From positions 1 to 59,612 of the forward strand of contig DAIRGS010000004.1 of NCBI GenBank assembly GCA_036794395.1: DNA of 59,612 nucleotides. Direction: 5' to 3'. A program made the translations under genes and the position numbers. A model generated the notes under the pieces. That model saw only the letters and a program-made list of their open reading frames with translations, searched no databases and was not told the origin of the DNA. Within the stretch, counting starts at the first letter, position 1. Each line of letters begins with the position of its first letter. Source of the DNA: DASXMX01 sp036794395. GTDB taxonomy: Bacteria; Planctomycetota; Phycisphaerae; Tepidisphaerales; Tepidisphaeraceae. Shown here piece after piece: positions 59,469 to 59,612 of the stretch.

Positions 59469-59489
59469 TCGCCAAGGCAATCGTACACA

Positions 59490-59520
59490 GGGGCAGGCCC
59501 GCGCCTGCTCCTTTCTTATT
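59490..59520 (+). terminator. Rho-independent terminator candidate
   Basis: GGGGCAGGC pairs with GCCTGCTCC (core GCAGGC/GCCTGC) around a short loop, followed by the T-rich CTTTCTTATT. It lies 22 bases after the 24-residue basic gene and probably ends its transcript. The T-run is interrupted, so termination strength is uncertain. Confidence 0.55.
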
Positions 59521-59612
59521 CGTTTAGAACTTAACGCGACTGTTCAGAAATCAAAGAAACCACGGAGGCACGGCCTTCGGCTCTGAGGCTCAGGCTCGAA
59601 GAGAGACACGGA

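Overview
The window looks like a GC-rich chromosome segment from a flagellated member of the Planctomycetota, most plausibly class Phycisphaerae. This is inferred from gene content, not from a marker-gene comparison. Supporting signs are an H-X9-DG type secreted protein, a 44-codon reading frame carrying an LEPR-like motif (ETLEARQIMAA), an ECF sigma factor with a membrane-anchored tail, a signal peptidase with inserted domains, many TPR proteins, and a FliW-CsrA-flagellin module. No tRNA, rRNA, CRISPR array, intact transposase or prophage was recognised.

Layout. 1-7.1 kb: a secreted H-X9-DG protein, infA, and a same-strand cluster of four envelope/TPR proteins. 7.1-15 kb: housekeeping genes (rsgA, purF, a RidA-family gene, uvrA) and an MFS transporter. 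15.4-19.8 kb: a reverse-strand cluster of methyltransferase, HemQ-like heme protein, and a degenerate kinase fused to two SagB-type nitroreductase domains. 20-24.5 kb: small accessory genes (mismatch-glycosylase-like protein, HicB/HicA-like pair, HNH endonuclease pair, short conserved proteins) with many palindromic repeats. 24.5-32.3 kb: topA, an ECF sigma factor with a probable membrane partner interrupted by a 10-N assembly gap, signal peptidase I, and a DUF6065-like/TPR protein. 32.4-42 kb: the LEPR micro-gene, a long ECF sigma factor with twin C-terminal repeats, a tRNA-dihydrouridine synthase, a DUF2071 protein, rpiA, a BlaI/M56-peptidase pair and a membrane glycosyltransferase-like protein. 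42-54.9 kb: a twelve-gene flagellar run. 55-59.6 kb: envelope proteins, a glycosyltransferase, a UVR-motif protein and a 24-residue basic protein.

The flagellar block is read entirely on the reverse strand in assembly-like order: flgF, flgG, flgA, flgH (L-ring), flgI (P-ring), a rod-binding flgJ-like gene, flgN, flgK, flgL, fliW, csrA, flagellin. The flagellin leader can form a hairpin whose six-base loop is ACGGAG, so the ribosome-binding site sits inside a classic CsrA target. Together with adjacent fliW and csrA this suggests the FliW-CsrA feedback circuit that holds flagellin translation until the hook is finished.

The least familiar protein-level system is the methyltransferase / HemQ-like / pseudokinase-SagB cluster. 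The least explained DNA-level feature is a set of 80-320 bp intergenic elements built from inverted repeats, several sharing a core like GGCACGGGCTTCCAGCCCGTG, some forming nested or two-ended composites. Most gene calls rest on recognised motifs. Functions of the hypothetical genes and all regulatory proposals are inference.
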